Shown one piece after another: positions 38,757 to 48,414 of a stretch of 64,000 nucleotides of DNA. The position numbers and the translations under genes are program-made. A model generated the notes under the pieces. The model was not told the origin of the DNA. It searched no databases and worked only from the letters and a program-made list of their open reading frames with translations. The stretch is taken from the NCBI RefSeq assembly GCF_009910705.1, contig NZ_JAAAXJ010000001.1:558001-622000 (forward strand), read 5' to 3'. The stretch's first letter is position 1. Each line of letters starts with the position of its first letter. The DNA is from Microvirga arsenatis. Its GTDB lineage: Bacteria > Pseudomonadota > Alphaproteobacteria > Rhizobiales > Beijerinckiaceae.

Positions 38757-39255
38757 GAACAGAATCTCATCCGCGATGAACACCCCGTACCGGCCCAACC
38801 CCTACCGGGTGTTTTTCGGCTTCCTGATCGCGCCTGTTGCCGGAGCCCTAGCCTATGCCGGCATCTTGGCTGCCATCGGCACTATCGTCGGTAGCAAGGG
38901 AGTCATTGCGGGGACGGCGACTATGTTTGTCATTGCTCTGATCTTCGCAGCCGGCTCCACAATCCTCCTCGGCGTCCCAACCTATCTGGTGATCCGTCGG
39001 CGCGATCGGCTGACCCTGCTGAACATCGTTCTCGCGAGCGGCATCCTGGGCTGGGCACCGTCCTTGATCATGACAAGCTCCACGCTGTGGTACCTGGCAG
39101 CGGTTCATCCTTGGGAGCGCTCGCTCCCAAACATTCCCGTTGCAATGCTTCAGCACTGGGGCTTGGCTATTGCTTCGGGCGTTGCCGGTGGGCTGGCCTT
39201 CTGGGCCTATGTCATCCGGCCATGTCCTGATCATACTCATTCGGTAGCTTCATAA
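38749..39255 (+). CDS. Small four-helix membrane protein, unknown
   Basis: A 168-residue protein with four hydrophobic segments: [19 protein letters not shown], an Ala/Ile-rich second, [15 protein letters not shown] and [18 protein letters not shown] do not recognise a family. It overlaps the glyA end by 8 bases and the nrdR start by 1 base (TAATG), so it is translated from the same message. An internal ATG at 38776 ([10 protein letters not shown]) is an alternative start. Codon use is less GC-biased than its neighbours, suggesting a late arrival between two normally adjacent genes. Confidence 0.65.
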   Translation: MAENRISSAMNTPYRPNPYRVFFGFLIAPVAGALAYAGILAAIGTIVGSKGVIAGTATMFVIALIFAAGSTILLGVPTYLVIRRRDRLTLLNIVLASGILGWAPSLIMTSSTLWYLAAVHPWERSLPNIPVAMLQHWGLAIASGVAGGLAFWAYVIRPCPDHTHSVAS

Positions 39256-39764
39256 TGCGCTGTCCCTATTGCGGGAGCCTGGACACCCAGGTGAAGGATT
39301 CCCGCCCCACCGACGACTCGTCGTCCATCCGCCGCCGCCGCATCTGCCCGGATTGCGGCGGACGCTTCACGACCTTCGAGCGGGTGCAACTGCGCGAGCT
39401 GACGGTGGTGAAGCGCTCGGGCCGGCGCGTGCCCTTCGACCGGGACAAGCTGCAGCAATCGGTGGAGGTGGCCCTGCGCAAGCGGCCGGTGGAGCCCGAG
39501 CGCGTCGAGCGCATGATCAACGGCATCGTTCGCCAGCTCGAGAGCATGAGCGACGGCGAGGTGTCGAGCGAGCAGGTGGGCGAGCTCGTCATGGAAGGCC
39601 TGAAGGGCCTCGACGACGTGGCCTATGTGCGCTTCGCCTCCGTGTACAAGAACTTCCGCGAAGCCAAGGACTTCGAGGAGATTCTTGGCAAGCTGGCCGA
39701 GGGGGAGCCGGAGGACGACCTGCCGCCTCCGCCGAAGAAGAAGCGCGCCGCGAGCGAGTCATGA
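39255..39764 (+). CDS. nrdR: Transcriptional repressor NrdR
   Basis: A 169-residue regulator of ribonucleotide reductase genes that senses ATP and dATP. The zinc ribbon uses Cys3, Cys6, Cys31 and Cys34 ([21 protein letters not shown]); the ATP-cone spans about residues 48-140 ([16 protein letters not shown]). Pro/Lys-rich tail. It overlaps ribD by four bases (ATGA), the classic nrdR-ribD coupling. Confidence 0.97.
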   Translation: MRCPYCGSLDTQVKDSRPTDDSSSIRRRRICPDCGGRFTTFERVQLRELTVVKRSGRRVPFDRDKLQQSVEVALRKRPVEPERVERMINGIVRQLESMSDGEVSSEQVGELVMEGLKGLDDVAYVRFASVYKNFREAKDFEEILGKLAEGEPEDDLPPPPKKKRAASES

Positions 39765-40906
39765 CCGGTTCCGGCGCGGAGAGGCTGCCTGACCGGGCGA
39801 GCCGGGACGAGCGCTTCATGCGCCTCGCCCTCGCCCTGGGCGCGCGCCATCTCGGCCTCACCTGGCCGAACCCGTCCGTGGGGGCGGTGGTGGTCGATGA
39901 GAGCGGCGAGGTTCCGGTCATCGTCGCGCAGGGCGCGACCCAGCCGGGCGGACGGCCCCATGCGGAGCGCGTGGCGCTGGAGGCCGCCGGAGCGCGCGCC
40001 CGGGGAGCAGCCCTCTACGTGACCCTCGAGCCCTGCGCCGCCCGCAGCAGCCCCGAGCACGGCCCTTCCTGCACCGACCTCATCGCCGCCGCCGGAATCG
40101 GGCGGCTGGTGGTGAGCGTTCCCGATCCGAGCCCTTTCGCCGCCGGGCAGGGGCCCGAACGCTTCGGCCGTCTCGGCATCCCTTTGGCCGTGGGCTGCCT
40201 CGCCGGGGAGGGCCGGAGGCTCCATCGCGGTCACATCACCCGCATCGTGAAGGGCCGCCCCGCCGTCACCGTGAAGCTCGCCCGCAGCACCGAAGGGTTC
40301 GCAGGCTCGCGCCTCGGCCCGCGCCTCATGCTTACGGGCGAGGTGGCCAACGGCAAGGTCCATCTCATGCGCGCCCATGCGGATGCGATCATGGTCGGGG
40401 TCGGGACCGTGCTGGCGGACGATCCGCTCCTGAACGTGCGCCTGCCGGGCCTCGAAGCCCGCTCGCCCGTGCGGGTCGTGGTCGATTCGAACCTGCGCAC
40501 GCCGCCAGGCGCCCGCGTGGCTGCCGGCGCGCGGGAGATCCCCACCTGGATCCTCACCAGCGTGGGCGCGCCGGTCGAGGCGGAGCGGGCGCTGGCGGCT
40601 CAAGGGGTGGAGGTGATGCGGGTTTCCGCCGATGGGGACGGCCACGTGAACCTTGCGGAGGCCTTGCGGCTTCTGGGTGCCCGCGGGCTCACCCGTGTCT
40701 TCTGCGAGGGCGGGCCTGGACTGGCGGATGCGCTGGCGAAAGCCGATCTCATCGACGACCTCGTTCTCATCACCGGCCGCTCCGCCCGGGGGCAGGGCGA
40801 CGTGCCGGCCCTCGGCCCGTCCCTGCAGGACCGGATGGACAGCCTCGATCTCTGGGCCGAGGAGCAGGCCGGCTCCGACCTTTTCATGTACTGGGAGAGA
40901 CCCTGA
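39761..40906 (+). CDS. ribD: Bifunctional riboflavin deaminase/reductase RibD
   Basis: A 381-residue enzyme for the second and third steps of riboflavin synthesis: deamination of the pyrimidine, then NADPH reduction of the ribosyl chain. The deaminase zinc site has His67-Ala-Glu69 (PHAERVALE), Cys92 (TLEPCA) and Cys104. The spacing between the two Cys is 11 residues, against 8 in the usual PCxxxGxTPPC. The reductase domain starts near 175 ([14 protein letters not shown]). Start ATG overlaps the nrdR stop. Its stop overlaps ribE. Confidence 0.95.
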   Translation: MTGSGAERLPDRASRDERFMRLALALGARHLGLTWPNPSVGAVVVDESGEVPVIVAQGATQPGGRPHAERVALEAAGARARGAALYVTLEPCAARSSPEHGPSCTDLIAAAGIGRLVVSVPDPSPFAAGQGPERFGRLGIPLAVGCLAGEGRRLHRGHITRIVKGRPAVTVKLARSTEGFAGSRLGPRLMLTGEVANGKVHLMRAHADAIMVGVGTVLADDPLLNVRLPGLEARSPVRVVVDSNLRTPPGARVAAGAREIPTWILTSVGAPVEAERALAAQGVEVMRVSADGDGHVNLAEALRLLGARGLTRVFCEGGPGLADALAKADLIDDLVLITGRSARGQGDVPALGPSLQDRMDSLDLWAEEQAGSDLFMYWERP

Positions 40907-41541
40907 TGTTTACGGGTATCGTCACCGACGTCGGTGAAGTCGCGGCAGTCGAGGGGTCTCAGAGCACCCTCAAGCGCCTGCGGATCCATGCGTCCTACGA
41001 CCCCGCCACGATCGCGCTTGGCGCCTCCATCGCCTGCGGCGGCCCCTGCCTCACGGTGGTGGCCTTCGGGCCGCGCGAGGGCGGCTGCTGGTTCGACGTG
41101 GACGCCGCCGCCGAGACCCTCGAGCGCACCACCGTCGGCGAGTGGCGGGTGGGCACGAAGGTGAACCTGGAGCGCTCCCTGAAGATCGGCGACGAGCTTG
41201 GGGGCCATATCGTCACCGGGCACGTGGACGGCGTGGCCGCCATCGTGGCCAGGGAGGCGATCACCGCCGGGGACGACCCTTGGGGTCCTACGGCGCGCTT
41301 CGTCGTCAAGGCGCCCCATGCCCTCTCTCCCTTCATCGCCGAGAAGGGCTCCGTCTGCCTCGACGGCACGTCGCTCACCGTGAACTCCGTCAGCGACAAC
41401 CTGTTCTCGGTGCTCATCATCCCGCATACGCTGGCCGTCACCACCTGGGGCGAGCGGCAGGTGGGCGACAGGCTCAACCTGGAGGTCGACCTCATGGCCC
41501 GCTACGCCGCGCGGCTTGCGGACGCGCGCCGGGCGGGGTAG
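40906..41541 (+). CDS. ribE: Riboflavin synthase alpha subunit
   Basis: A 211-residue enzyme that dismutates two dimethylribityllumazines to riboflavin. Two lumazine-binding barrels: [12 protein letters not shown] at residue 1 and GGHIVTGHVDGVA near residue 102; conserved SIACGGPCLTVV and CLDGTSLTVN near 48 and 153. Its ATG overlaps the ribD stop by one base. A 168-base gap containing a palindromic repeat separates it from ribH. Confidence 0.95.
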   Translation: MFTGIVTDVGEVAAVEGSQSTLKRLRIHASYDPATIALGASIACGGPCLTVVAFGPREGGCWFDVDAAAETLERTTVGEWRVGTKVNLERSLKIGDELGGHIVTGHVDGVAAIVAREAITAGDDPWGPTARFVVKAPHALSPFIAEKGSVCLDGTSLTVNSVSDNLFSVLIIPHTLAVTTWGERQVGDRLNLEVDLMARYAARLADARRAG

Positions 41542-41569
41542 GGGAACGCCTGGATTTCCCCGACATAGC

Positions 41570-41675
41570 CCTCATCCTGAGGAGGCCGGCAGGCCGTCTC
41601 GAAGGATCAGGGCGTTTCCAGTGCTCTCTGGAACCTCCTTCGTGACGCAGACTTCGTCTGCTCCTCAGGAAGAGG
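41570..41675. repeat. Interspersed palindrome, family A copy 3
   Basis: A 106-base element: CCTCATCCTGAGGAG (41570-41584) and CTCCTCAGGAAGAGG (41661-41675; one mismatch to the other two copies). Nested: GCCGGCAGGC, TTCCA/TGGAA, and GCAGAC/GTCTGC. One arm has CCTTCGTGAC instead of CCTTCGAGAC. It is more diverged and lies between ribE and ribH. Confidence 0.88.
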
Positions 41676-41709
41676 ACGGAGACAGCCTCAGAATTCAGAA
41701 CGGTTTCTC

Positions 41710-42198
41710 ATGGTCGCCCATTCCGACAAGCCGAAAAGCCCCCGCCCGCCGGTTCCCGGCGCCCGCATCCTCGTCGTCGAGGCCCGGTTCTACGACGACA
41801 TCGCCGACGAGCTTCTGCGCGGCGCGCAGGGGGCGGTGGAGGCGGCGCAGGCCAGCATGGACGTGCTGACCCTCGACGGCGCGCTCGAGATTCCGGCCAC
41901 CGTCGCCATCGCGCTCGACGCCGCCGAGAAGGCCGGCCGGCCCTACGACGCGGTCGTGGCGCTGGGCTGCGTGATCCGCGGCGAGACGGGGCATTACGAC
42001 ATCGTGGCCGGCGAGAGCGCCCGCGCCCTCATGGATCTCTCGGTCGCGCGCCGCATTCCGCTCGCCAACGGCATCCTCACCGTCGAGAATGAGCAGCAGG
42101 CCTGGACCCGGGCGAGCGTGAATGAATTGAATAAGGGCGGCGGGGCGGTCGAGGCGGCCTTGGCCGTCCTGCGCATCAAGAAGAAACTGGAGGCCTGA
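41710..42198 (+). CDS. ribH: 6,7-dimethyl-8-ribityllumazine synthase
   Basis: A 162-residue enzyme that joins the pyrimidine product of RibD with dihydroxybutanone phosphate. Conserved [18 protein letters not shown] at about 18-35, and [14 protein letters not shown], which includes the catalytic His. Part of ribD-ribE-ribH-nusB-thiL. It begins 35 bases after a palindromic element and 2 bases before nusB. No FMN riboswitch is evident. Confidence 0.95.
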   Translation: MVAHSDKPKSPRPPVPGARILVVEARFYDDIADELLRGAQGAVEAAQASMDVLTLDGALEIPATVAIALDAAEKAGRPYDAVVALGCVIRGETGHYDIVAGESARALMDLSVARRIPLANGILTVENEQQAWTRASVNELNKGGGAVEAALAVLRIKKKLEA

Positions 42199-42200
42199 TC

Positions 42201-42683
42201 ATGACGAAGCCAGCAGAGCGCTCGGCCGCTCGCCTCGCTGCCGTCCAGGCCCTCTACCAGATGGACGTTTCCGGCAAGAGCGTGATCGATGCCCTGGCCG
42301 AATTCGAGGCGTTCTGGATCGGCCGGGAGGTCGAGGGCATCACCTTCCAGCCCTCCGACACCGAGTTCTTCCGCAACATCCTCTCCGGCGTGGTCCAGAA
42401 TCAGCGCGAGATCGACGTTCGCGTCGACCAGGCGCTCGCCTCCGACTGGCCGCTCAAGCGCGTCGAGGCGGTGCTGCGCGCCATCCTGCGCGCGGGCGGC
42501 TACGAGCTGATGTTCCGCAGGGACGTGCCGGCCCGGGTGGTGATCACCGAATATGTGGACGTAGCCCACGGCTTCTACGGCGAAGACGAGCCCGGCCTCG
42601 TCAATGCCGTTCTCGACAAGGTGGCCCGCGAGGTGCGCCCGGGCGAGCTGGAGAAGAAGGCCGCGGGCCAGGGCAAGCGCTGA
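42201..42683 (+). CDS. nusB: Transcription antitermination factor NusB
   Basis: A 160-residue all-helical protein that binds boxA RNA with NusE (S10) for rRNA antitermination. Conserved RSAARLAAVQALYQMD near the N-terminus and EYVDVAHGFYGEDEPGLVNAVLD at the C-terminus. Starts 2 bases after the ribH stop, as in most proteobacteria. Confidence 0.96.
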   Translation: MTKPAERSAARLAAVQALYQMDVSGKSVIDALAEFEAFWIGREVEGITFQPSDTEFFRNILSGVVQNQREIDVRVDQALASDWPLKRVEAVLRAILRAGGYELMFRRDVPARVVITEYVDVAHGFYGEDEPGLVNAVLDKVAREVRPGELEKKAAGQGKR

Positions 42684-42711
42684 TCGCGATGCAGGCAGGG
42701 ACCGCCAGCCG

Positions 42712-43701
42712 ATGATCGCGCAGGAGCGCCCCGGCGAGGACGGCCTCATCGCCCGCTTCTTCGCCCCCATTGCCGGCAAGGGAGCCCTCGGGCTCAAGGA
42801 CGACGCTGCCTGCCTCGCCCCGAAGCCGGGCCACGATCTCGTCCTCACCGCCGACGCCCTGGTGGAGCGTGTCCATTTCCTGCCCGAGGATGCGCCGGGC
42901 TCCATTGCCCGCAAGGCCCTCGGCGTGAACGTCTCCGATCTCGCCGCCAAGGGAGCGGAGCCGGCAGGCTTCCTGCTGAGCCTCGCCCTGCCGGACGACT
43001 GGACCGAGGCATGGCTCGCCGGTTTCGCGGCCGGGCTCGGGGAAGCCTCCCGCGATTTCGGCTGCCCGCTTCTGGGCGGCGACACGGTGAAGGCGAGGGG
43101 GCCTCTCACCCTCTCCGTCACCGCCGTCGGCCAGGTACCCTCGGGGCGGATGGTCCGTCGGACGACGGCGCAGGCCGGCGATCTCGTCTGCGTCACCGGC
43201 ACCATCGGCGATGCGGCCCTCGGCCTGAGGCTGCGGGCCGGTCCGGCCTGGGCGGAGGCCCTGTCCCCGGGCGAGCGGGCGCATCTTGCCGACCGCTACC
43301 TCCACCCCCAGCCCCGCCACCGCCTCGCCGCCGCCCTGCGCGACCATGCGAGCGCCGCCATGGACGTCTCGGACGGCCTCGCCGGCGACCTCGCCAAGAT
43401 GATGCGGGCCAGCGGCCTCTCGGCCCTGGTCGATGCCGATCGGGTGCCCCTGTCCCCCGCGGGACGCACGGCGGTGGGATCCTCTCCGGAACTCCTGGAC
43501 CTGGCCCTCACCGGGGGCGACGACTACGAGATTCTCTGCACCGTTCCGGAAAAGAAGCTCGACAGCCTGCGAAAAGAAGCCGATAGGGTCGGCATCACCC
43601 TGTCCGTCATCGGCCGCGTCGTCGAGGGTCACGACCGGCCGGTCTTTCGGATGAACGGTCTCGAAAGACGCTACGATGTCGGCTCCTACCAGCATTTCTG
43701 A
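42712..43701 (+). CDS. thiL: Thiamine-monophosphate kinase
   Basis: A 329-residue kinase making thiamine diphosphate from the monophosphate. AIR-synthase/ThiL fold with the Mg-ATP motifs LKDDAACL, TADALVERVHF and GDTVKARGPL, and DVSDGLAGDL near residue 216. The ATG at 42712 (MIAQERPGED) is the conserved start; the open frame extends upstream into nusB without support. Overlaps the MFS gene by 26 bases. Confidence 0.95.
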   Translation: MIAQERPGEDGLIARFFAPIAGKGALGLKDDAACLAPKPGHDLVLTADALVERVHFLPEDAPGSIARKALGVNVSDLAAKGAEPAGFLLSLALPDDWTEAWLAGFAAGLGEASRDFGCPLLGGDTVKARGPLTLSVTAVGQVPSGRMVRRTTAQAGDLVCVTGTIGDAALGLRLRAGPAWAEALSPGERAHLADRYLHPQPRHRLAAALRDHASAAMDVSDGLAGDLAKMMRASGLSALVDADRVPLSPAGRTAVGSSPELLDLALTGGDDYEILCTVPEKKLDSLRKEADRVGITLSVIGRVVEGHDRPVFRMNGLERRYDVGSYQHF

Positions 43702-44911
43702 CACCTCCTTCCGGCCTCCTCCCACCAGCGACGCCGTTGCCAAGCACAATGCGGTTGTGCTGGCCGCCGCCATGGCGCTGGGCGGGTCGAGCCCGGCCAT
43801 CGTGGTGTCGCTCGGCGGCCTGGTGGGCCAGGCGCTGGCCGAGAACAAGGAGCTGGCGACGCTGCCCGTGAGCCTGCTCAATCTCGGCCTCGCCCTCGGC
43901 ACGATCCCGGCCGCCATGCTCATGCGCAGGGCCGGGCGCCGCATCGGCTACATCGTGGGAGCCGGAATCGGTCTCGCGGGCGGCTGCCTCGCCGCCTTCG
44001 GCATCGCCTCCTACAGCTTCGTGCTCTTCTGCCTCGGCACCCTGGTCATCGGCAGCTACGGCTCCTTCAACCAGAGCTACCGCTTCGCAGCGACGGACGC
44101 GGCCTCAGACGCCTTCAAGCCCAAAGCCATCTCCTGGGTGATGACCGGCGGGCTGATCGCCGGTGTGATCGGCCCCCAGACGGTGATCTGGACCCGGGAT
44201 GCAGTGCCGGCCGCGCCATTCGCCGGAGCCTTCCTGGGTCAGGCGGCTCTGGCTCTCCTCTCGATGATGATCGTCTTCCTCCTGCGGCCCGCGCCGGTGA
44301 GCATTGCCTCGACGGAAGCGGGAGGCGGCAGGCCCCTGCTCGAAATCGTGCGTCAGCCCCGCTTCGTCGTGGCCGCGGTTACCGGGCTCGTGTCCTATAG
44401 CCTCATGACCTTCATGATGACGGCTGCGCCCCTGGCGATGATCGGCTGCGGGCATTCGGTCGGGGCGGCGGCGCTGGGCATCCAGTGGCACATCCTCGCC
44501 ATGTTCGGTCCGAGCTTCTTCACCGGCCGCCTCATCTCACGCTTCGGCAAGGGCCGGGTGACGGCCGCGGGTCTCGTGCTCATTGCCCTGTCGGCGATCA
44601 TCGGGCTGTCGGGCATCACCATAGCCCATTTCTGGATCACCCTGATCCTGCTCGGGGTCGGCTGGAACTTCGGCTTCATCGGAGCCACCGCCCTGGTGAC
44701 CGACTGCTACCGGCCGCAGGAGCGCGCCAAGGTCCAGGCCGCCAACGACTTCCTCATCTTCGGCTCGGTGGCCCTGGCTTCGTTCTCGTCGGGGAAGCTC
44801 CTCAGCGCCGGAGGCTGGGAGACCGTCAATTGGCTGGTCTTCCCGCCCGTCGCCATCGCGCTATTTCTTCTTGCCTGGCAGCAGAGAACGAAGGCGGGCG
44901 CACCCGCTTAA
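43676..44911 (+). CDS. MFS transporter
   Basis: A 411-residue protein with 12 predicted membrane segments and a cytoplasmic loop near residues 205-225. The MFS loop-2/3 motif is visible as MLMRRAGRRIGYIVG near residue 82. Members of this family next to thiL are common in Rhizobiales. Substrate unknown. Translation likely depends on thiL because of the 26-base overlap. Confidence 0.88.
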   Translation: MSAPTSISDTSFRPPPTSDAVAKHNAVVLAAAMALGGSSPAIVVSLGGLVGQALAENKELATLPVSLLNLGLALGTIPAAMLMRRAGRRIGYIVGAGIGLAGGCLAAFGIASYSFVLFCLGTLVIGSYGSFNQSYRFAATDAASDAFKPKAISWVMTGGLIAGVIGPQTVIWTRDAVPAAPFAGAFLGQAALALLSMMIVFLLRPAPVSIASTEAGGGRPLLEIVRQPRFVVAAVTGLVSYSLMTFMMTAAPLAMIGCGHSVGAAALGIQWHILAMFGPSFFTGRLISRFGKGRVTAAGLVLIALSAIIGLSGITIAHFWITLILLGVGWNFGFIGATALVTDCYRPQERAKVQAANDFLIFGSVALASFSSGKLLSAGGWETVNWLVFPPVAIALFLLAWQQRTKAGAPA

Positions 44912-45070
44912 AGTATTAAACTCTTCCTGTGGGTTCCACCGGCAGGATTGTTGCGAAGTGCCTAGTTTTTTGCCACCAAATATGAACTTCGCTGGGGGTA
45001 GGGGCCGGTCAAGGCCAGTGAACAGGCCTTGAGGAGCGGCTTTCTGCTTTCCCATAACAAGGATGGCATG

Positions 45071-47194
45071 ATGGCACTTACCCTTATTATCTTGGGCGGC
45101 CTTCTCTCGATCGCGTATGGCTTCTGGGCCATCAGCGACGTGATGAAGAGGGACGCCGGTTCTCAGCGCATGCAGGAAATCGCCGGCGCCATTGCGGAGG
45201 GCGCGAAGGCCTATCTCCGCAGGCAATACGTCACCATTGCGATCGTCGGCGTGGTCCTGTTCGTGGTGATAGCCTATTTCCTCGGCATCCGGGTCGCCAT
45301 CGGTTTCGCCATCGGCGCCATCCTCTCGGGCGTCGCCGGCTTCATCGGCATGAACGTCTCCGTCCGCGCCAACGTCCGCACGGCCCAGGCGGCGACCCAG
45401 TCCCTCGGCGGCGGTCTCGACGTGGCCTTCAAGGCGGGTGCCGTCACGGGCATGCTCGTGGCCGGTCTCGCCCTGCTCGGTGTGGCGCTCTATTACGGCT
45501 ATCTCACCCGGATCGACGGCTTGGCCCCGTCTGACCGCGTGGTCATCGACAGCCTCGTCGCCCTCGGTTTCGGCGCCTCGCTGATCTCCATCTTCGCCCG
45601 TCTCGGCGGCGGCATCTTCACCAAGGGCGCCGACGTGGGCGGCGATCTCGTGGGCAAGGTCGAAGCCGGCATTCCCGAGGACGATCCGCGCAACCCGGCG
45701 ACCATCGCCGACAACGTAGGCGACAATGTCGGCGACTGCGCCGGCATGGCGGCCGACCTGTTCGAGACCTATGCGGTGACCGTGGTCGCCACGATGGTTC
45801 TCGCGGCGATCTTCTTCGCAGGCCAGGCGGTTCTCGACACCATGCTGATGTACCCGCTCGCCATCGGCGCGGCCTGCATCGTCACCTCGATCATCGGCAC
45901 CTTCTTCGTGAAGCTCGGGCAGAACGAATCGATCATGGGAGCCCTCTACAAGGGGCTGATCGTGACGGGCGTTCTCTCGGCCATCGCCATCGCGGCGGTC
46001 ACCTGGCAGATGCTCGGCTTCGGCACGATCCCCGGCACCAACTATACCGGGCAGGCCCTGTTCTGGTGCGCCATCATCGGCCTTGCGGTCACTGCTCTGA
46101 TCGTGGTCATCACCGAGTACTATACGGGCGTCGGCTTCCGGCCGGTGCGTTCCATCGCGCAGTCCTCCGTGACCGGCCACGGCACGAACGTGATCCAGGG
46201 TCTCGCGGTCTCGCTGGAATCCACGGCGCTTCCGACCATCGTCATCATTGCGGGCATCATCGTCGCGTTCAAGCTGGCGGGCCTGTTCGGCATCGCCATC
46301 GCAGTGACGGCCATGCTGGCGCTCGCCGGCATGATCGTGGCCCTCGACGCCTTCGGCCCGGTGACGGACAATGCGGGCGGCATCGCCGAGATGGCGGGCC
46401 TGCCGAAGGAGGTCCGCAAGTCCACGGACGCTCTCGACGCGGTCGGCAACACCACCAAGGCGGTGACGAAGGGCTATGCCATCGGCTCCGCGGGCCTCGG
46501 CGCCCTGGTGCTGTTCGCGGCCTATACCTCGGACCTCAACTACTTCACCCAGAACGCGGCCCGCTATCCCTACTTCCAGGGGGTGACGCCGGACTTCTCG
46601 CTCGCCAATCCTTACGTGGTGGTGGGCCTGCTGTTCGGTGGCCTGATCCCGTTCCTGTTCGGCGGCATTGCCATGACGGCGGTGGGCCGGGCGGCCGGCG
46701 CGGTGGTCGAGGAGGTGCGCCGCCAGTTCCGGGAGAAGCCGGGCATCATGGCCGGGACCGACCGGCCCGACTACGGCCGCGCGGTGGACATGCTCACCCG
46801 TGCCGCGATCAAGGAAATGATCGTGCCCTCGCTCCTGCCCGTGCTGGCCCCGATCGTCACCTACTTTGTGGTCTACTGGATCGCCGGCAAGTCCCAGGCC
46901 TTCTCGGCCGTGGGCGCCATGCTCCTCGGCGTGATCGTCACCGGTCTCTTCGTGGCGATCTCGATGACCTCCGGCGGCGGCGCCTGGGACAACGCGAAGA
47001 AGTCCTTCGAGGACGGCTTCACGGACGCTTCGGGCACCACCCACCACAAGGGTTCGGAGGCCCACAAGGCGTCCGTGACCGGCGACACCGTCGGCGATCC
47101 CTACAAGGACACGGCAGGCCCTGCGGTGAACCCGGCGATCAAGATTACCAACATCATCGCCCTGCTCCTCCTCGCCGTCTTGGCGCATTCGTAA
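45071..47194 (+). CDS. hppA: K+-independent-type H+-translocating pyrophosphatase
   Basis: A 707-residue (708 if the ATG at 45068 is used) membrane pump of about 16 helices that couples pyrophosphate hydrolysis to proton export. Substrate-binding signature [13 protein letters not shown], then [25 protein letters not shown] region near residue 215. The subtype-determining segment [16 protein letters not shown] near 460 has Lys where K+-dependent enzymes have Ala, and Thr where they have Gly, so it should not need potassium. AAGGA precedes the starts. Alone in its own transcript with a terminator. It recovers energy from biosynthetic pyrophosphate. Confidence 0.95.
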   Translation: MALTLIILGGLLSIAYGFWAISDVMKRDAGSQRMQEIAGAIAEGAKAYLRRQYVTIAIVGVVLFVVIAYFLGIRVAIGFAIGAILSGVAGFIGMNVSVRANVRTAQAATQSLGGGLDVAFKAGAVTGMLVAGLALLGVALYYGYLTRIDGLAPSDRVVIDSLVALGFGASLISIFARLGGGIFTKGADVGGDLVGKVEAGIPEDDPRNPATIADNVGDNVGDCAGMAADLFETYAVTVVATMVLAAIFFAGQAVLDTMLMYPLAIGAACIVTSIIGTFFVKLGQNESIMGALYKGLIVTGVLSAIAIAAVTWQMLGFGTIPGTNYTGQALFWCAIIGLAVTALIVVITEYYTGVGFRPVRSIAQSSVTGHGTNVIQGLAVSLESTALPTIVIIAGIIVAFKLAGLFGIAIAVTAMLALAGMIVALDAFGPVTDNAGGIAEMAGLPKEVRKSTDALDAVGNTTKAVTKGYAIGSAGLGALVLFAAYTSDLNYFTQNAARYPYFQGVTPDFSLANPYVVVGLLFGGLIPFLFGGIAMTAVGRAAGAVVEEVRRQFREKPGIMAGTDRPDYGRAVDMLTRAAIKEMIVPSLLPVLAPIVTYFVVYWIAGKSQAFSAVGAMLLGVIVTGLFVAISMTSGGGAWDNAKKSFEDGFTDASGTTHHKGSEAHKASVTGDTVGDPYKDTAGPAVNPAIKITNIIALLLLAVLAHS

Positions 47195-47216
47195 GGGCAG
47201 AGACAGGCTGAACAAC

Positions 47217-47246
47217 AAAGCCCGCGGCGAGAGCCGCGGGCTTTTT
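47217..47246 (+). terminator. Rho-independent terminator of hppA
   Basis: Perfect 12-base stem AAAGCCCGCGGC / GCCGCGGGCTTT with the loop GAGA (47217-47244) followed by T residues, 22 bases after the hppA stop. Confidence 0.93.
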
Positions 47247-47266
47247 CCATGATGCCGCCCATGAAA

Positions 47267-47290
47267 ATGGCCGGGACGAGGCCCGGCCCT
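47267..47290. repeat. Partial family B palindrome
   Basis: ATGGCCGGG acgagg CCCGGCC, a short copy of the family B stem between the hppA terminator and the bamE stop codon; it may serve as 3' structure for bamE. Confidence 0.6.
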
Positions 47291-47313
47291 TCGGAACGGC
47301 GATGCCGTCCGGA

Positions 47314-47766
47314 TCAGCCGAACGGGTTGAAGCTCGTCACGCCGCGGAAGATCTGGCCGAGGAAGCTCGCCTCCTCGCCGCCGGCGGGGGTGGTGCGGCT
47401 GATGAAGTCGAAGACCCTGCCGTCCTGGATGCCGTAGAGGGCGACGCGCTCCACCCGGAGGCCCTTGTCGAAATAGACGGCGGTGACCTGCTGATCCACC
47501 ACCTGCTCGCCCATGAACTGAAGCGGGCGGCGGGACTTCTGGCTGATATAGTACCAGTTGCGGTTGCCGACCGTGGAGACTGTCGAGGGCGTGCCGAGGG
47601 TCTGGAGAACCTGCTCGGCGCTCATGCCCTTCTTGACCTGGGAGAGGGCGCGCTCATCCACGAGATAGCCGCGGTGGAACTCCTCGCCCACGGTGCAGGC
47701 GGCGAGGGACGAGGCGAGAAAGGTTGCGGTAGCCAGGCGCACCAAAAGAGTATGATATCGACGCAT
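47314..47766 (-). CDS. bamE: Outer membrane assembly lipoprotein BamE
   Basis: A 150-residue SmpA/OmlA-type lipoprotein of the BAM complex that inserts outer-membrane beta barrels. The lipobox LAAC places the lipidated Cys at residue 24. The core contains GMSAEQVLQTLGTPS and the NWYYISQ strand. The C-terminal third is longer than in enterobacteria. Divergent from the cytochrome bc1 chaperone gene, with 102 bases between them. Confidence 0.9.
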   Translation of the reverse strand: MRRYHTLLVRLATATFLASSLAACTVGEEFHRGYLVDERALSQVKKGMSAEQVLQTLGTPSTVSTVGNRNWYYISQKSRRPLQFMGEQVVDQQVTAVYFDKGLRVERVALYGIQDGRVFDFISRTTPAGGEEASFLGQIFRGVTSFNPFG

Positions 47767-47868
47767 CGTACAGTTCTTCCAGAAATGCGGCGCGGGTGAG
47801 CTTGCGCCTGTGGATGAGGATGGCGTAACCCGAGGCTATGATTTTGACAAGCTTGGAAGGGTAGAGCT

Positions 47869-48414
47869 GTGATCTTCGGTCTCTTCCGCAGGGATCCCCG
47901 CCGCACCACCATCGCGGCCCTTTACGAGCGGGTCGCGACGGCCTCGCGCGCACCCGGCCTCTATGCCGGCCTCGGCATCCCCGACACCCTGGAGGGGCGG
48001 TTCGAGGCGCTCTCCCTGCACATGATCCTGGGCCTGCGTGCCCTGCGCGAGCTGCCGCCCCCCGCCGACGAGGTGGCCAAGGACCTGACGGATGCCTTCT
48101 TTCGGGACATGGATGCCTCCCTGAGGGAGATGGGCGTCGGCGACACGGTGGTGCCCAAGCGCATGAAGAAGATCGCGGAATCCTTCTACGGGCGTGCCCA
48201 GGCCTACGATGCGCCGCTCAACGATGCCGACGAAGGGGCGCTTGCCCTCGCACTGGCCCGGAACGCCTACGGCACCGAGGCACCGGCCACGCCCCTTGCG
48301 CGTTATGCCCTTGCCGCAGACCAGGGGTTCAAGTCCGTGGACCTCAGCACGCTTCTGGAGAAGGGGCCGGTTTTCCCGGATCCCGGAGCTTTTGCCTCAG
48401 GAGGCAGCCGATGA
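47869..48414 (+). CDS. Ubiquinol-cytochrome c chaperone family protein (CBP3/UQCC1-like)
   Basis: A 181-residue protein of the alphaproteobacterial family related to mitochondrial CBP3, which assists cytochrome b/bc1 complex assembly. Typical segments: YERVATASRAPGLYAGLGIP near residue 19 and FFRDMDASLREMGVGD near 83. GTG start. Stop overlaps the DUF177 start (ATGA). Role in this organism inferred from family. Confidence 0.88.
   Translation: MIFGLFRRDPRRTTIAALYERVATASRAPGLYAGLGIPDTLEGRFEALSLHMILGLRALRELPPPADEVAKDLTDAFFRDMDASLREMGVGDTVVPKRMKKIAESFYGRAQAYDAPLNDADEGALALALARNAYGTEAPATPLARYALAADQGFKSVDLSTLLEKGPVFPDPGAFASGGSR

Noticed and set aside
41542..41709. Possible FMN riboswitch in the riboflavin cluster
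   Set aside because: The sequence is a family A palindrome, and no FMN aptamer motif is seen here or upstream of ribD.
44861..47218. A 785-codon minus-strand frame opposite hppA
   Set aside because: Repetitive His/Asp/Gly/Ala content mirrors the hppA codons; no domain.
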